The notes under the pieces: generated by a model
Told to the model about the DNA's origin: nothing
The model's database searches: none
Seen by the model: only the letters and a program-made list of their open reading frames with translations
Assembly (NCBI RefSeq): GCF_022549785.1
Contig: NZ_JAKZGO010000009.1
Coordinates: 62,001-126,000, forward strand
From: Belliella alkalica
Lineage (GTDB): Bacteria; Bacteroidota; Bacteroidia; Cytophagales; Cyclobacteriaceae
DNA length: 64,000 nt
Direction of reading: 5' to 3'
Translations under genes and position numbers: made by a program
Part shown: positions 25,097-34,550 of the stretch, one piece after another
Numbering within the stretch: the stretch's first letter is position 1
Layout: the number at the start of each line of letters is the position of its first letter

Positions 25097-26434
25097 TCAT
25101 CTTTTGCCCATCTTCGGCATAATGTTTCCAAGGGCTTTTTGAGCTCCTCCCATCTTATTCATCTGCTTCATCAATTTTCTCATATCTGCAAACTGCTTCA
25201 TCAGATTATTCACTTCTGTGATTGTCCTTCCACTACCAGTTGCTATTCTTTTTCTTCTGCTTCCATCAATTACATCAGGATTTTCACGCTCCAGTGGAGT
25301 CATACTTCTGATGATTGCCTCTATTGGTTTGAAAGAATCGTCATCTATATCCAAACCTTTCATAGCTTTTCCCATTCCTGGAATCATACCCATCAAGTCT
25401 TTGATATTTCCCATTTTCTTGATTTGCTCCAGCTGAGAAAGAAAATCGTCAAAATTAAATTGGTTCTTTCTGATCTTGGAGTTGATTCTCTTCGCTTCAT
25501 CCTCATCAAATGTCTGTTGTGCCCTTTCTACCAAAGAGATCACATCACCCATTCCAAGAATTCTTTGCGCCATTCTATCAGGATGGAATACATCCAGATT
25601 TTCCATTTTTTCACCCGTGGAGATGAATTTGATTGGCTTATTGACTACGTGTCTTATGGAAATGGCTGCACCACCTCTTGTATCACCATCTAATTTGGTC
25701 AATACGACTCCGTCAAAATTCAATCGCTCGTCAAATGTCTTGGCTGTATTAACAGCATCTTGACCAGTCATGGAATCTACTACAAACAATGTCTCTGAAG
25801 GATTCAAAGCTTTCTTTAAAGCTTCAATTTCTTGCATCATTTGCTCATCCACAGCAAGACGACCCGCAGTATCGACAATTACCGTTTTCTTGCCTGTTTT
25901 CTTTGCATAAGCAATTGCGTTGTTAGCAATTTCCAGTGCATTTTTATTTTCAGGCTCAGCATATACTTCTACTCCTATCTGCTCTCCCAATACCTTTAGC
26001 TGATCAATCGCTGCTGGTCTGTAAATATCACAAGCCACCAAAAGCACTTGTCTGCCTTGTTTTTTGAGATAGCTCGCAAACTTACCAGAGAAAGTTGTTT
26101 TACCAGAACCTTGCAAACCTGAGATCAAAACTATCGCAGGATCACCTTTGATATTGACATCAACTTTGGTTTCACCCATCAATTTTGTCAATTCTTCTTG
26201 GGTGATTTTCACCAACAATTGGCCCGGTGACACCGCAATCAACACATCCCTACCTAGGGCTTGCTCTCTAATGGTGTCGGTTACTTCCTTGGCTACTTTA
26301 TAGTTAACGTCAGCATCGATCAAGGCTCTTCTAATTTCCTTAACGGTCGTTGCTACGTTGATTTCAGTGATTTTACCAGTCCCTTTGAGGGTCTTAAAAG
26401 CTTTATCTAATTTTAAACTCAGATTATCAAACAT
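25097..26434 (-). CDS. ffh: Signal recognition particle protein Ffh
   Basis: GTPase that with 4.5S RNA takes nascent membrane proteins to FtsY at the inner membrane. The 445 residues have the helical N domain (1-90), the G domain with P-loop GLQGSGKT at 106-113, 'CDIYRPAAIDQL', 'DTAGRLAVDEQM', 'TKLDGDTRGGAA', and a methionine-rich M domain from about 300 ('LMGMIPGMGKAMKG', 'RRKRIATGSG', 'LMKQFADMRKLMKQMNKMGG'). All signature blocks are intact and length is typical. It is transcribed alone, from a TATTTTTG -7 element and into a strong hairpin terminator. Confidence 0.97.
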   Translation of the reverse strand: MFDNLSLKLDKAFKTLKGTGKITEINVATTVKEIRRALIDADVNYKVAKEVTDTIREQALGRDVLIAVSPGQLLVKITQEELTKLMGETKVDVNIKGDPAIVLISGLQGSGKTTFSGKFASYLKKQGRQVLLVACDIYRPAAIDQLKVLGEQIGVEVYAEPENKNALEIANNAIAYAKKTGKKTVIVDTAGRLAVDEQMMQEIEALKKALNPSETLFVVDSMTGQDAVNTAKTFDERLNFDGVVLTKLDGDTRGGAAISIRHVVNKPIKFISTGEKMENLDVFHPDRMAQRILGMGDVISLVERAQQTFDEDEAKRINSKIRKNQFNFDDFLSQLEQIKKMGNIKDLMGMIPGMGKAMKGLDIDDDSFKPIEAIIRSMTPLERENPDVIDGSRRKRIATGSGRTITEVNNLMKQFADMRKLMKQMNKMGGAQKALGNIMPKMGKR

Positions 26435-26455
26435 GCCTTTTTATTCTATTTGATG

Positions 26456-26463
26456 CAAAAATA
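26456..26463 (-). promoter_or_regulatory. Putative -7 element (TATTTTTG) for ffh
   Basis: TATTTTTG on the minus strand matches TAnnTTTG, 21 nt upstream of the ffh ATG. No -33 TTTG is visible. Confidence 0.4.
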
Positions 26464-26613
26464 GAAATTTATTTGGGAAAAGGGATTGCTTATCACAAAG
26501 GTTTTGACATATCATTGATTTGGTATCCATTAAAGTTAATTGAGAATTAAGCTCCAGACATTCTTTTTATTTTTTAATTTGCGAACATTCTCAAAAATGA
26601 AAACCAAAACCAA

Positions 26614-29037
26614 ATGCAAATCAATCTAAAAAAAGACGTTTTGCCGCATGTAATCAGTGTGGCAGTTTTTTATTTGATAGTACTATTTTATTTTTCTCCA
26701 GCAGTATTTGATGGCAAAATCATTTTCCAAAATGACATTCTCCAATGGGAAGGTGGTGCTAAAGAAATTCTAGACCACAGAACTGAGAAAGGTGAAGAAG
26801 CACTTTGGTCCAATAGCATGTTTGGCGGGATGCCTGCATATCTTGTCAGTTTTGAAATCGCTGGGGACATCACTAACTATGTCACGAAGGTTTTGACCTT
26901 GGGGCTACCACATCCTATCAATTCAATATTTTTTGGAATGGTCGCCATGTATATTCTATTATTGAGTTTCAAAGTCCGACCTGAGTTTTCTCTAATTGGT
27001 GCGATCGCCTTTGCGTTCAATACTTTTCATATAATCTCTATCGACGCAGGTCACAATGCCAAAATTTGGGCAATCTGTCTGATCCCATTAATTCTTGCAG
27101 GGATCCATATGGCATTCAACCAAAAAAAGCTTCTGGGGCTGGCTCTTTTTACTTTGGGATTGATGCTGCAACTCAAATTCAACCACCTTCAGATCACCTA
27201 TTACACTGTCATTATTGTATTTATATATCTGATTGCTGTGATTTATGAACACTATAAAGCGAAGATGATTCCTGAGTTTGGTAAGGTAGCCTTGATTCTT
27301 GTTCTAGGTACCTTGATCGCAGTTGGAGGAAATATCAGCAGATTCTTGAGCGTTTATGAATATGGAAAATATTCTACCAGAGGTGCTCCAAACCTTGAAA
27401 CAGGAACCAGTTCCCAAGCTGGCCTAGATAAGGATTATGCTTTCAATTGGTCTCAAGGAAAAGCGGAAACATTGACCCTTCTTGTTCCATTCTTCTATGG
27501 TGGTGGTAGTGCCGAATCACTCCCAAAAAACTCAAATACAGAAGCAGCATTGAGGTCTAATGGCGTTGATAATGCTCAAATTAGAGGTTTTATAAATGGT
27601 GCACCAACCTATTGGGGTGATCAACCTGGTACGGGTGGGCCGATTTATGGTGGAGCCATTATGATATTTTTGTTTGTCTTGGGAATTATTTATGCCCAAA
27701 AATCCTACAGAAATGCTTTTGTCGCGATAACAGTCCTCTCTTTACTCCTTGCTTGGGGCAAAAACCTAGAATGGTTTAATTATGCGGTTTTCGATTATTT
27801 GCCAGGATACAATAAATTCAGGGCAGTTTCTATGGCCTTGAGTATTGCGTTGTTTTCCATTCCTTTATTGGGATCTTTAGGTTTGGAAGGATTATTTTCA
27901 GAGAGATTTGACAAAAAAACCATAAAAAACCTAGCCATCGCTTTGGGCAGCACAGCAGGGTTTGCTTTGCTTTTGGCGATCTTGGCTGGCATTTTTGGGT
28001 TTAGGGGTGCTGTAGACACAAATCTCCCTGATTGGTTGGTTTCAGCTGTTCAGGATGACAGGAAAGCTTTTCTTCGCTCCAGTTCGTTCAAAAGTTTTTT
28101 CTTTATTTTAATTTCTGGCGCCTTGATTTTTGCAGCCTTGAAGAATAAAATATCAGTACAAATAGCTGGATTAGGCGTATCAATTCTATTAACTTTTGAT
28201 TTGTGGATTATCAACAAGCGCTATTTGAATAGTGATTCCTTTGAATTTAATCCTTCAGAGCAATTCTTTACAGCCACTCCTGCCGATAAGATGATTATAC
28301 AGGATCAAGGGTACTTCAGGGTTTTGAATTTGGGAAATCCATTCAATGATGCAAGAACCTCTTATTTCTTCAATAGTGTAGGTGGATATCATGGTGCGAA
28401 AATGAGAAGATATCAGGAGCTGATAGAAAATGTCATCAGTCCAGAAATGAGTTCATTTATTCAAAAGGCACAAGCTGGTGATTTTGATTTCGAAAGTCTT
28501 AATGCATTGAACATGCTCAACACCAAATACATCATGGCTGGACAAGCAGAAAATGCTGTTTTTGAGAATCCATTGGCAAATGGTCCAGCATGGTTTCCAG
28601 AAAGTATCATCGGAACCAATAGCAATGACGAAGAAATCAAATTGGTAGCTGAGATCAACACTTTGCAAGAATCCACTGTAAATACAATTGAGTTTGGAGA
28701 AGTGCAAGCTGGAGCGGGCAATGTTATCCTAGACCATCAAAGTCCCAATGAACTGAAATACGAAATAAATGCAGAAGTTGGTGGACTCGTGGTATTCTCT
28801 GAGATCTATTATCCAGTAGGCTGGAAGGCCACCATCAATGGTCAAGACGCTGAAATCATCAGAACAAATTATCTACTCAGAGGAATCGTTGTGCCAGCAG
28901 GAAAAAGTACTGTGGAGATGAAGTTTGAGCCCGCTAGTTATTACAAAACGAAGGGGATCAATGTCATTTCACAATATCTTTGGTTAGGTCTATTTTTGGT
29001 TAGCTTAGTAATCACTTTTAAAGAGAAAAAATCATGA
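26614..29037 (+). CDS. YfhO-family multi-pass membrane protein (GT-C fold)
   Basis: The 807-residue protein has about 12-13 membrane segments and a large exported C-terminal beta domain (about 590-780). The first loop has 'DGKIIFQNDILQWEGGAKE', the acidic QND motif characteristic of the YfhO family (PF09586), GT-C-type transferases that add sugars from lipid carriers to polymers such as lipoteichoic acid in Firmicutes. In Bacteroidota the acceptor is unknown; O-antigen, capsule or proteins are possible. The last bases overlap the methyltransferase start by 4 bp (ATGA). Downstream genes add a glycosyltransferase and a flippase, so this is likely a surface-glycan cluster. Confidence 0.88.
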   Translation: MQINLKKDVLPHVISVAVFYLIVLFYFSPAVFDGKIIFQNDILQWEGGAKEILDHRTEKGEEALWSNSMFGGMPAYLVSFEIAGDITNYVTKVLTLGLPHPINSIFFGMVAMYILLLSFKVRPEFSLIGAIAFAFNTFHIISIDAGHNAKIWAICLIPLILAGIHMAFNQKKLLGLALFTLGLMLQLKFNHLQITYYTVIIVFIYLIAVIYEHYKAKMIPEFGKVALILVLGTLIAVGGNISRFLSVYEYGKYSTRGAPNLETGTSSQAGLDKDYAFNWSQGKAETLTLLVPFFYGGGSAESLPKNSNTEAALRSNGVDNAQIRGFINGAPTYWGDQPGTGGPIYGGAIMIFLFVLGIIYAQKSYRNAFVAITVLSLLLAWGKNLEWFNYAVFDYLPGYNKFRAVSMALSIALFSIPLLGSLGLEGLFSERFDKKTIKNLAIALGSTAGFALLLAILAGIFGFRGAVDTNLPDWLVSAVQDDRKAFLRSSSFKSFFFILISGALIFAALKNKISVQIAGLGVSILLTFDLWIINKRYLNSDSFEFNPSEQFFTATPADKMIIQDQGYFRVLNLGNPFNDARTSYFFNSVGGYHGAKMRRYQELIENVISPEMSSFIQKAQAGDFDFESLNALNMLNTKYIMAGQAENAVFENPLANGPAWFPESIIGTNSNDEEIKLVAEINTLQESTVNTIEFGEVQAGAGNVILDHQSPNELKYEINAEVGGLVVFSEIYYPVGWKATINGQDAEIIRTNYLLRGIVVPAGKSTVEMKFEPASYYKTKGINVISQYLWLGLFLVSLVITFKEKKS

Positions 29038-29759
29038 GTACCGAGAAAAATAAAATCCAGGGCTTTTATGACGAGTTCTCAGACAAGCAATTAAAGACAG
29101 GCGTAAATTCCAGACACCTTAATATAATAAATAAATTAGTATCATCTGGATTGAAATCATCCCATAAGGTGCTAGAGGTAGGCTGTGGAATCGGTACAGT
29201 CAGTCAGCTTATCGCACAAGTGGCAAGCAAAGGGAATGTACTGGCAGTCGATATCAGTGAAAAAAGTATAGAAAAAGCTTCCCATATTTGGAAAAAGCAT
29301 AAAAATTTATCCTTTGAAGTTTCTGATATGAGTGATTTCTCAAAACCAGGTCAGAGCTTTGACTACTTTGTATTTCCTGATGTTTTGGAACATATCCCAG
29401 TGGATCAGCATCCTAATTTATTTGCTAATATAGCGAAGCATTCGCACGAAAATTCAGTGGTATTTGTACACATTCCATCGCCTAGATTTTTGGAATGGAT
29501 GATTCAAAATGAGCCAGAAAAACTACAGATCATTGATCAGCCACTGGACACTTCAAAGTTGGTCGGGGTCTTGCAGCAATTTGGATTTTATCTTGAAGAG
29601 ATGAAAACCTATTCGATATTCTATGAAGAGAAAGATTATCAATATTTTGTATTCAGAAAAAACAAAGCGATAGAAAAGACCACTCCGAGAAGCAAATGGG
29701 AAATATTAGCAGAAAGGATTAGTATAAAATTGAATACTAAAATTCTTTCGCCTAAATGA
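29034..29759 (+). CDS. Class I SAM-dependent methyltransferase
   Basis: The 241-residue cytoplasmic enzyme has the SAM-binding glycine motif VLEVGCGIG at 46-54, the acidic 'LAVDIS' strand 2, and the post-motif 'FVFPDVLEHIPVDQHP', as in UbiE/Methyltransf_11/25-type proteins. A histidine-rich 'DVLEHIP' is typical of methyltransferases in glycan clusters. It begins in the last codon of the YfhO-like gene (ATGA overlap) and so is translationally coupled to it. The target (sugar, lipid or protein) cannot be told. A 154-bp gap with a hairpin follows before the glycosyltransferase gene. Confidence 0.9.
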   Translation: MSTEKNKIQGFYDEFSDKQLKTGVNSRHLNIINKLVSSGLKSSHKVLEVGCGIGTVSQLIAQVASKGNVLAVDISEKSIEKASHIWKKHKNLSFEVSDMSDFSKPGQSFDYFVFPDVLEHIPVDQHPNLFANIAKHSHENSVVFVHIPSPRFLEWMIQNEPEKLQIIDQPLDTSKLVGVLQQFGFYLEEMKTYSIFYEEKDYQYFVFRKNKAIEKTTPRSKWEILAERISIKLNTKILSPK

Positions 29760-29823
29760 TAATATTTAGATTTACTCTAAAGAGTTCTGATTTTCTTAGT
29801 GAGATTAGTGAAATACCTTATGA

Positions 29824-29854
29824 CCTTTGTGGTAAATAAGCTTAACCACAAAGG
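29824..29854. repeat. Dispersed-type hairpin CCTTTGTGGT / ACCACAAAGG
   Basis: A perfect 10-bp inverted repeat with an 11-nt loop between the methyltransferase and glycosyltransferase genes, followed by 'AAGGTTGCACAAAGAGCAC'. The same word pattern (ACCACAAAGGC) is common between genes in Bacteroidota genomes (from memory). It may weaken transcription through the cluster but lacks a T-tract. Confidence 0.65.
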
Positions 29855-29913
29855 CCGCGAAGGTTGCACAAAGAGCACAAAAATACTTGAATAACCTCAA
29901 TTTAAGATCTCAA

Positions 29914-30939
29914 ATGATTATATACATTTTCCCAGTAAAGACCGCATTTACTGAACGTGATATTCACATGTTGAGAGCCGAATTCAAAGTAAAAGCATTG
30001 GCATTTACGCAATCGCCTTTGATGCTTCCTTTTTTTCTGATTTTACAATTCTTCCAATTATTGATTCTTCTACCTTTCACAAATCATTACCTCTGTTTTT
30101 TTGGAGGTTGGCATAGTGTGATTCCAACATTCTTTGGTAAGCTTTTCAACATCCCCACTTTCATTCAAGCTGGAGGAACTGATGCTGTCAATATGCCAAG
30201 TATAAATTATGGGAATTATAGAAAAAAATGGCTCAGAAAAGCCACTACTTACAGCTTTCTGAATTGCAGCAAAATCCTACCAGTGGCAGACAGTCTTGTT
30301 GGTTATGATTATCATTACTATCCCAATATTCCGAGAAAACAAGGTTTAAGAAACTTGATCCCAAATCTAAAAACGCCAGTCCAAGTCATTCACAATGGAT
30401 TTGATTCTGTTTTCTGGGAAAATTTGGAAAAAGAAAGGTTTCCTTATTCATTTATAACTGTTGCCAAAGGAATTTCAAAATCAGCTCGAGCAAAAGTAAA
30501 AGGAATTGACTTAATAGAAATGCTTGCCCTTGAATTTCCACAATACAAATTCACACTTTTGGGAGATGAAGAATATGTTCCAAATTCAAAAAACATACAT
30601 GTAATCGGCTCAATGCAACCAAAGGAAATGGTGGCTATTCTAAACCAACATCAATTCTACTTGCAACTATCGACTTCCGAAGGTTTTCCGAATGCTTTAG
30701 CTGAAGCAATGCTCTGTGGATGTGTCCCAATAGGTTCGGCCGTTGGAGACATTCCTGCGATAATTGGGAACACTGGTTTGATCTTGGAAAATCGAGATTT
30801 CGAAAAACTCAAAAATTTAGTACAAATGGTCGATCGTGATTTGTTTTCAGAGAAAAGTAAATTGGCAAGAGACAGAATTGTTTCTGAATTTTCTTTCGAA
30901 AAAAGAAAAAATGCGCTTTTATCTTTATTCAAAAGTTAA
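29914..30939 (+). CDS. GT4-like (group 1) glycosyltransferase
   Basis: The 341-residue product transfers a sugar from a nucleotide donor, probably to a lipid-linked intermediate at the inner face of the membrane. The C-terminal GT-B domain shows 'LSTSEGFPNALAEAMLCG', the E-x7-E donor-binding motif, followed by 'VPIGSAVGDIPAII'. The N-terminal half has a hydrophobic stretch (about 35-60) that may touch the membrane. An in-frame TTG at 29887 is less likely than the ATG at 29914. It precedes the flippase gene by 21 bp, in the same direction. Confidence 0.9.
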   Translation: MIIYIFPVKTAFTERDIHMLRAEFKVKALAFTQSPLMLPFFLILQFFQLLILLPFTNHYLCFFGGWHSVIPTFFGKLFNIPTFIQAGGTDAVNMPSINYGNYRKKWLRKATTYSFLNCSKILPVADSLVGYDYHYYPNIPRKQGLRNLIPNLKTPVQVIHNGFDSVFWENLEKERFPYSFITVAKGISKSARAKVKGIDLIEMLALEFPQYKFTLLGDEEYVPNSKNIHVIGSMQPKEMVAILNQHQFYLQLSTSEGFPNALAEAMLCGCVPIGSAVGDIPAIIGNTGLILENRDFEKLKNLVQMVDRDLFSEKSKLARDRIVSEFSFEKRKNALLSLFKS

Positions 30940-30960
30940 ATTTGAATCTGAAAAGAAAAT

Positions 30961-32439
30961 ATGAAACCAATCGCACGTCAAAGTATTTTAACCACATTAT
31001 CCTCCTATTTGGGAGTGGTGATTGGGTATTTCAATGTACTTTGGCTTTTGCCTTATGCCTTGGAACCGGAGCAAATCGGGATATTTAGGACCATCCAAGA
31101 TATGGCTTTGCTATTTGTACCTTTTGCACAACTTGGGGTTGGCAATGGAATTACGAGGTTTTACCCAAAAGTAAAATCTTCTCAATTTTCATTTTTCACA
31201 CTGAGTCTTTTGCTTTCTCTTTTTGGCTTTTTGGTTGTGGCAGTATTATTTTTTTTCTTCAAAGACACCTTAATTTCTGCCTTTGCAACCAATTCTCCAG
31301 AAGTCATTGATTTCTTTGGTGTGGTTTTATTTATCACACTATTCTCTGTTTTGAATACGATACTGGACGCATTTTGTAGATCATTTTTGAAAGTTGCAGT
31401 ACCTGCTTTTTTCAGGGAGGTAATTTTGAGACTACTTGTAGCAATCCTTATCGCTTCCTACCTGCTTCGCTGGGTGAGTTTTGATATTTTTATGTGGGGC
31501 TTGGCTTTGACGTATTTTATAGCACTTTTGGGAATGATTATTTACATGATAAGAGTCGATCTTTTCAAGTTAAACTTCCAATTCAGTGATTTTCCTGTAG
31601 GTTTTTTAAAGGAGTTTATCAATTACAATTTGATAACACTTTTAGGAACAACTGGCGCCATCTTGATTATGAAGATTGATAGTTTGATGGTCAGTTCATT
31701 GATTGGCTTAGACGCAAATGCAATTTATACCATTGCATTTTCGATTGCTGTGGTGATAGAAATGCCAAGAAGAGCAATCTCCCAGGTGATCATGCCAGTG
31801 GTAGCTGAGCACTTTGAAAAAAACGAATTACCTGAGATCAATAAACTTTACAAACAAGTAGCTGTCCACCAATTGTTGATTTGTTTGCTTTTGTTTTTGG
31901 GTATTTGGTCTAGTATTGATAGTCTTTATCATTTTGTACCAAACAATCAGGTGTATGAAGTCGGCAAATGGGTGGTACTTTGGATTGGCTTGGGGAAATT
32001 GTCAGATGTACTTTTTTCAATCAACGGCGAAATTATCGTCTTTTCGAGGTATTATGTATTCAACATAACTGCTACCTTGATAATGTGTGTAGCAGTAATC
32101 ATTCTTAATCTGGTACTGATCCCGCTGATGGGCATAGAAGGTGCTGCACTTGCATCATTTTTGGCTATGTTTCTATTCAACTTTGTGAAGTACATCTATG
32201 TCAAAAAGAGATTGAATTTTGACCCTTTTTCGATGGATATTTTAAAAATTATATTCCTGGGAATTATCACATTCACGATTCAATACTATTTGTTCCAAAA
32301 CCTAGAGTTGGGGATTTCAAATATAATTTTAAGATCATTAGTAGTGATCTCAGTCTATTTGGGAGGAGTTTTTTTATTGGATATTGCTAAAGAAAGCAGA
32401 GAAAGCATTATCAAAAAAATAAAAAGAACCGGATCTTAG
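30961..32439 (+). CDS. Wzx-type polysaccharide flippase (MVF/MATE-like)
   Basis: A 492-residue inner-membrane protein with 12-14 hydrophobic segments and the oligosaccharide-flippase layout ('EQIGIFRTIQDMALLFVPFA', 'VGNGITRFYPKVKSS'). It most likely moves lipid-linked sugars from the cytoplasmic to the periplasmic face. It follows the glycosyltransferase gene by 21 bp and closes the surface-glycan cluster that starts with the YfhO-like gene; no polymerase (Wzy) is present in the window. A repeat-rich gap follows the stop codon. Confidence 0.9.
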   Translation: MKPIARQSILTTLSSYLGVVIGYFNVLWLLPYALEPEQIGIFRTIQDMALLFVPFAQLGVGNGITRFYPKVKSSQFSFFTLSLLLSLFGFLVVAVLFFFFKDTLISAFATNSPEVIDFFGVVLFITLFSVLNTILDAFCRSFLKVAVPAFFREVILRLLVAILIASYLLRWVSFDIFMWGLALTYFIALLGMIIYMIRVDLFKLNFQFSDFPVGFLKEFINYNLITLLGTTGAILIMKIDSLMVSSLIGLDANAIYTIAFSIAVVIEMPRRAISQVIMPVVAEHFEKNELPEINKLYKQVAVHQLLICLLLFLGIWSSIDSLYHFVPNNQVYEVGKWVVLWIGLGKLSDVLFSINGEIIVFSRYYVFNITATLIMCVAVIILNLVLIPLMGIEGAALASFLAMFLFNFVKYIYVKKRLNFDPFSMDILKIIFLGIITFTIQYYLFQNLELGISNIILRSLVVISVYLGGVFLLDIAKESRESIIKKIKRTGS

Positions 32440-32929
32440 AGTGTTACAAACCCCTTTATAGACAAGATTTGAGCTGCCTTGAAATCGCAAACTTCCACTG
32501 TTATCCTGACTCCGAAGAGACGAGGTTCCGTCCCGATAGCTATCGGGAGGAATGAGGCCTGTTTTTGAAAAGGGCTTCACTCGGTAATTTATGTTAATTG
32601 TGAAGTTTGAACATGTCGGCGACCCGGTTCCTTGGACAAATATACGGATTATACTTGGAGAAGTTGACGATCTCCAAGTCATTATTCACCGTTAATGGTA
32701 AACCATACAGAACATTATTCTATAATTCCCCTCTCTAAAAAACAACTACAACACAATGATTGTACATTTCACAAAAAAGTAAACAAATTAGGCAAAAGCT
32801 CAGAATATAATTAAAATTGCAAAAAATACAGATTAGAATAATTTTTGTACTTACCTGCCTTAGTGCATTTCATTGATATTTGGAAAAACCAAAGATTATT
32901 TCGCAATCACAAAATATTATTCCAGTAAA
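32440..32929. repeat. Intergenic region with REP-like hairpin
   Basis: No gene is visible in this gap of about 490 bp. Bases 32495-32570 hold a dispersed-repeat type sequence 'TTATCCTGACTCCGAAGAGA' and the strong hairpin GTCCCGATAGCTATCGGGA (32532-32550), whose core is the same GTCCCG/CGGGAC motif that replaces the anticodon arm in the tRNA-like units. The rest, from about 32700, is AT-rich leader of the universal stress gene. Confidence 0.6.
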
Positions 32930-32962
32930 TTGAAAAACTCAATTTATTTATCAATAATTTTG
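32930..32962 (+). promoter_or_regulatory. Putative promoter of the universal stress gene
   Basis: TAATTTTG at 32955-32962 matches the -7 consensus; TTG at 32930-32932 is a possible -33 with a 22-nt spacer. Start site near 32969, 15 nt before the ATG. Confidence 0.45.
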
Positions 32963-32983
32963 CAGCGATAAAAGCGCATTAAA

Positions 32984-33907
32984 ATGTATCAAATCAAAAA
33001 GCTCATAGTTTGTCTTGATCAAACAGAATTAGACGAAACTTTAATCAAATTTGCGTCATTTGTTGCACAGGTAAATCAGACAAAGAAAATCTATTTTACC
33101 AATGTGATCCGCAACCTTAATATTCCAAAAGAGGTAATAGAAGAGTTTCCTAATTTGATTGAGAATATTGTAGAGGAGAGGAAAACCAAAATGAAAGAGT
33201 TGGTGAGCCGAAATTTTACTTTATCAAAAGATATAGAGCTTTCATTTGTGGTGAAAGAAGGGCAATTATCCAAGAAAATACTGAAACTAGCCCATGAAAA
33301 ATCCGCGGACATGATCATTTTGGGGAGAAAAGTTCAATTGTCCGGAACAGGGGTATTGTCACAAAGATTGGCAAGAAGGGCTAGCTGTTCTTTGTTGATT
33401 ATCCCTGAAAATTCCATCCCAAAAATTGACAAATTATTGGTACCAAGTGACTTTTCGGATTATTCAAAAGACGCTATGGAAGAAGCCATTATGATCGTAG
33501 GCAAGTACGGAGGCAAGGCAGAGATCTTCTGTCAAAATGTATTTTCTATTCCTTCAGGTTATCATTTTTCAGGAAAAACTTACGAGGAGTTTGCGGCAAT
33601 CATGCAAATGCATGCAGAGATCAATTTCAAAAAATTCATAAGAAAAATAGATACAAAGGGAATTACCATCAACCCGCTTTACACCAAAGATGAAGATGAT
33701 GATCCTGTTGAGGACATCCTTGCCAAAGCAACTGAAATCAACGCAGATGGAATCATCATAGGAGCAAAAGGAAGAACTGCCGCCACAGCATTATTTATAG
33801 GCAGTATGGCAGAGCGCTTGATCCAAATGAACCACAAAATCCCCCTCCTAGTCACCCGTCCAAAAGGTAAAAACGCAGGAATCTTGGATTATATATTGGA
33901 GATCTAA
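32984..33907 (+). CDS. Tandem-domain universal stress protein
   Basis: The 307-residue cytoplasmic protein consists of two UspA-like domains (about 1-145 and 146-295). The second has a well-kept nucleotide-binding motif 'IGAKGRTAATALFIGSMAERL' (given here as its two halves, G-x2-G and GSMAER), while the first has 'LGRKVQLSGTGVLSQRLARR'. Such proteins are made under starvation, oxygen or energy stress in many bacteria. The gene has its own promoter and an intrinsic terminator, with repeat-rich gaps on both sides, so no operon partner is seen. Confidence 0.93.
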   Translation: MYQIKKLIVCLDQTELDETLIKFASFVAQVNQTKKIYFTNVIRNLNIPKEVIEEFPNLIENIVEERKTKMKELVSRNFTLSKDIELSFVVKEGQLSKKILKLAHEKSADMIILGRKVQLSGTGVLSQRLARRASCSLLIIPENSIPKIDKLLVPSDFSDYSKDAMEEAIMIVGKYGGKAEIFCQNVFSIPSGYHFSGKTYEEFAAIMQMHAEINFKKFIRKIDTKGITINPLYTKDEDDDPVEDILAKATEINADGIIIGAKGRTAATALFIGSMAERLIQMNHKIPLLVTRPKGKNAGILDYILEI

Positions 33908-33909
33908 TC

Positions 33910-33945
33910 AACCTTTGGGGTTTCCTAAAACCCCTAAGGTTTTTA
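33910..33945 (+). terminator. Intrinsic terminator of the universal stress gene
   Basis: AACCTTTGGGGTTT / AAACCCCTAAGGTT pairs over 13 of 14 positions with a 4-nt loop and is followed by TTTTT. Confidence 0.8.
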
Positions 33946-34550
33946 TTCCAAGTACTACCCGAAGAATACAAGAAATATTTTTTTTGGGTTAGATAAGGTA
34001 TGTCTTGCCCTGAAAATAATTGACACATTTTTTGATTTTTCTTTATTCTTTTCGGCTATTCAATTGCCTCCCGATATCCTCAGGACAGGCCTTTCAGGGC
34101 AAAAGTGAATCAGACATTTACCATTGCATTGGGTTTCAACCCAATGTTGGTGTCAAGTGCCTCACGAAATTATTGGGACAGGCTTTTCAGGGCAAGACAT
34201 CTTTGTCTTAAATCTCTTGGCTCTGCCGCGTCCAGAAATTACTTGATACTTTTTTTATACTTAACCTCTCGTTTTATAGGCAAGTCATTTCGACTAAAAG
34301 GAGAAATCTCATACTGAATTTCACTCCCCAACTTCAATTTTAACTTTCCAGTTTCAAATAGGGACGAGACCTCTCCTGTCGTCGAGGTAACACTCAAATC
34401 TCATATCTTATTTTTCATCTCTGACTTCAAAGCTCTTAGATCTGGAAGCTTGTGTCACTTTTCTTTATAATTAGCCAATTCTCCGCATTCAAAAAATGTT
34501 TTTCTAACTACTTTTTAAACTTATTGGTATATTGATTGTCTAAGTAAGCA
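33946..34550. repeat. Repeat-rich intergenic region
   Basis: 605 bp without a convincing gene. It holds two copies of GGACAGGCYTTTCAGGGCA (near 34082 and 34169), the hairpin CATTGGGTTTCAACCCAATG (34125-34144), the motif GTCATTTCGACTAAAAGGAG (34276 on) that resembles a widespread Bacteroidota intergenic repeat, and 'CCTCTCCTGTCGTCGAGGTA' near 34370. Short frames on the plus strand here come from the repeats. It also contains the start region of the sigma-factor gene, in which no consensus promoter was found. Confidence 0.6.

Noticed and set aside
25055-25693. 212-residue frame opposite ffh
   Set aside because: Fully antisense to the conserved ffh gene; His/Cys/Phe-rich shadow composition; starts inside the terminator.
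32440-32983. Hidden RNA gene (SRP RNA, 6S or tmRNA) in the gap before the stress gene
   Set aside because: No conserved signature (such as the GGTCAGG/GGAA tetraloop region) could be found; the GC-rich part is explained by repeat sequence and a hairpin.
34020-34317. Two short plus-strand frames between the stress protein and sigma genes
   Set aside because: They are made of dispersed repeat sequence and the hairpin CATTGGGTTTCAACCCAATG; the composition is not protein-like.
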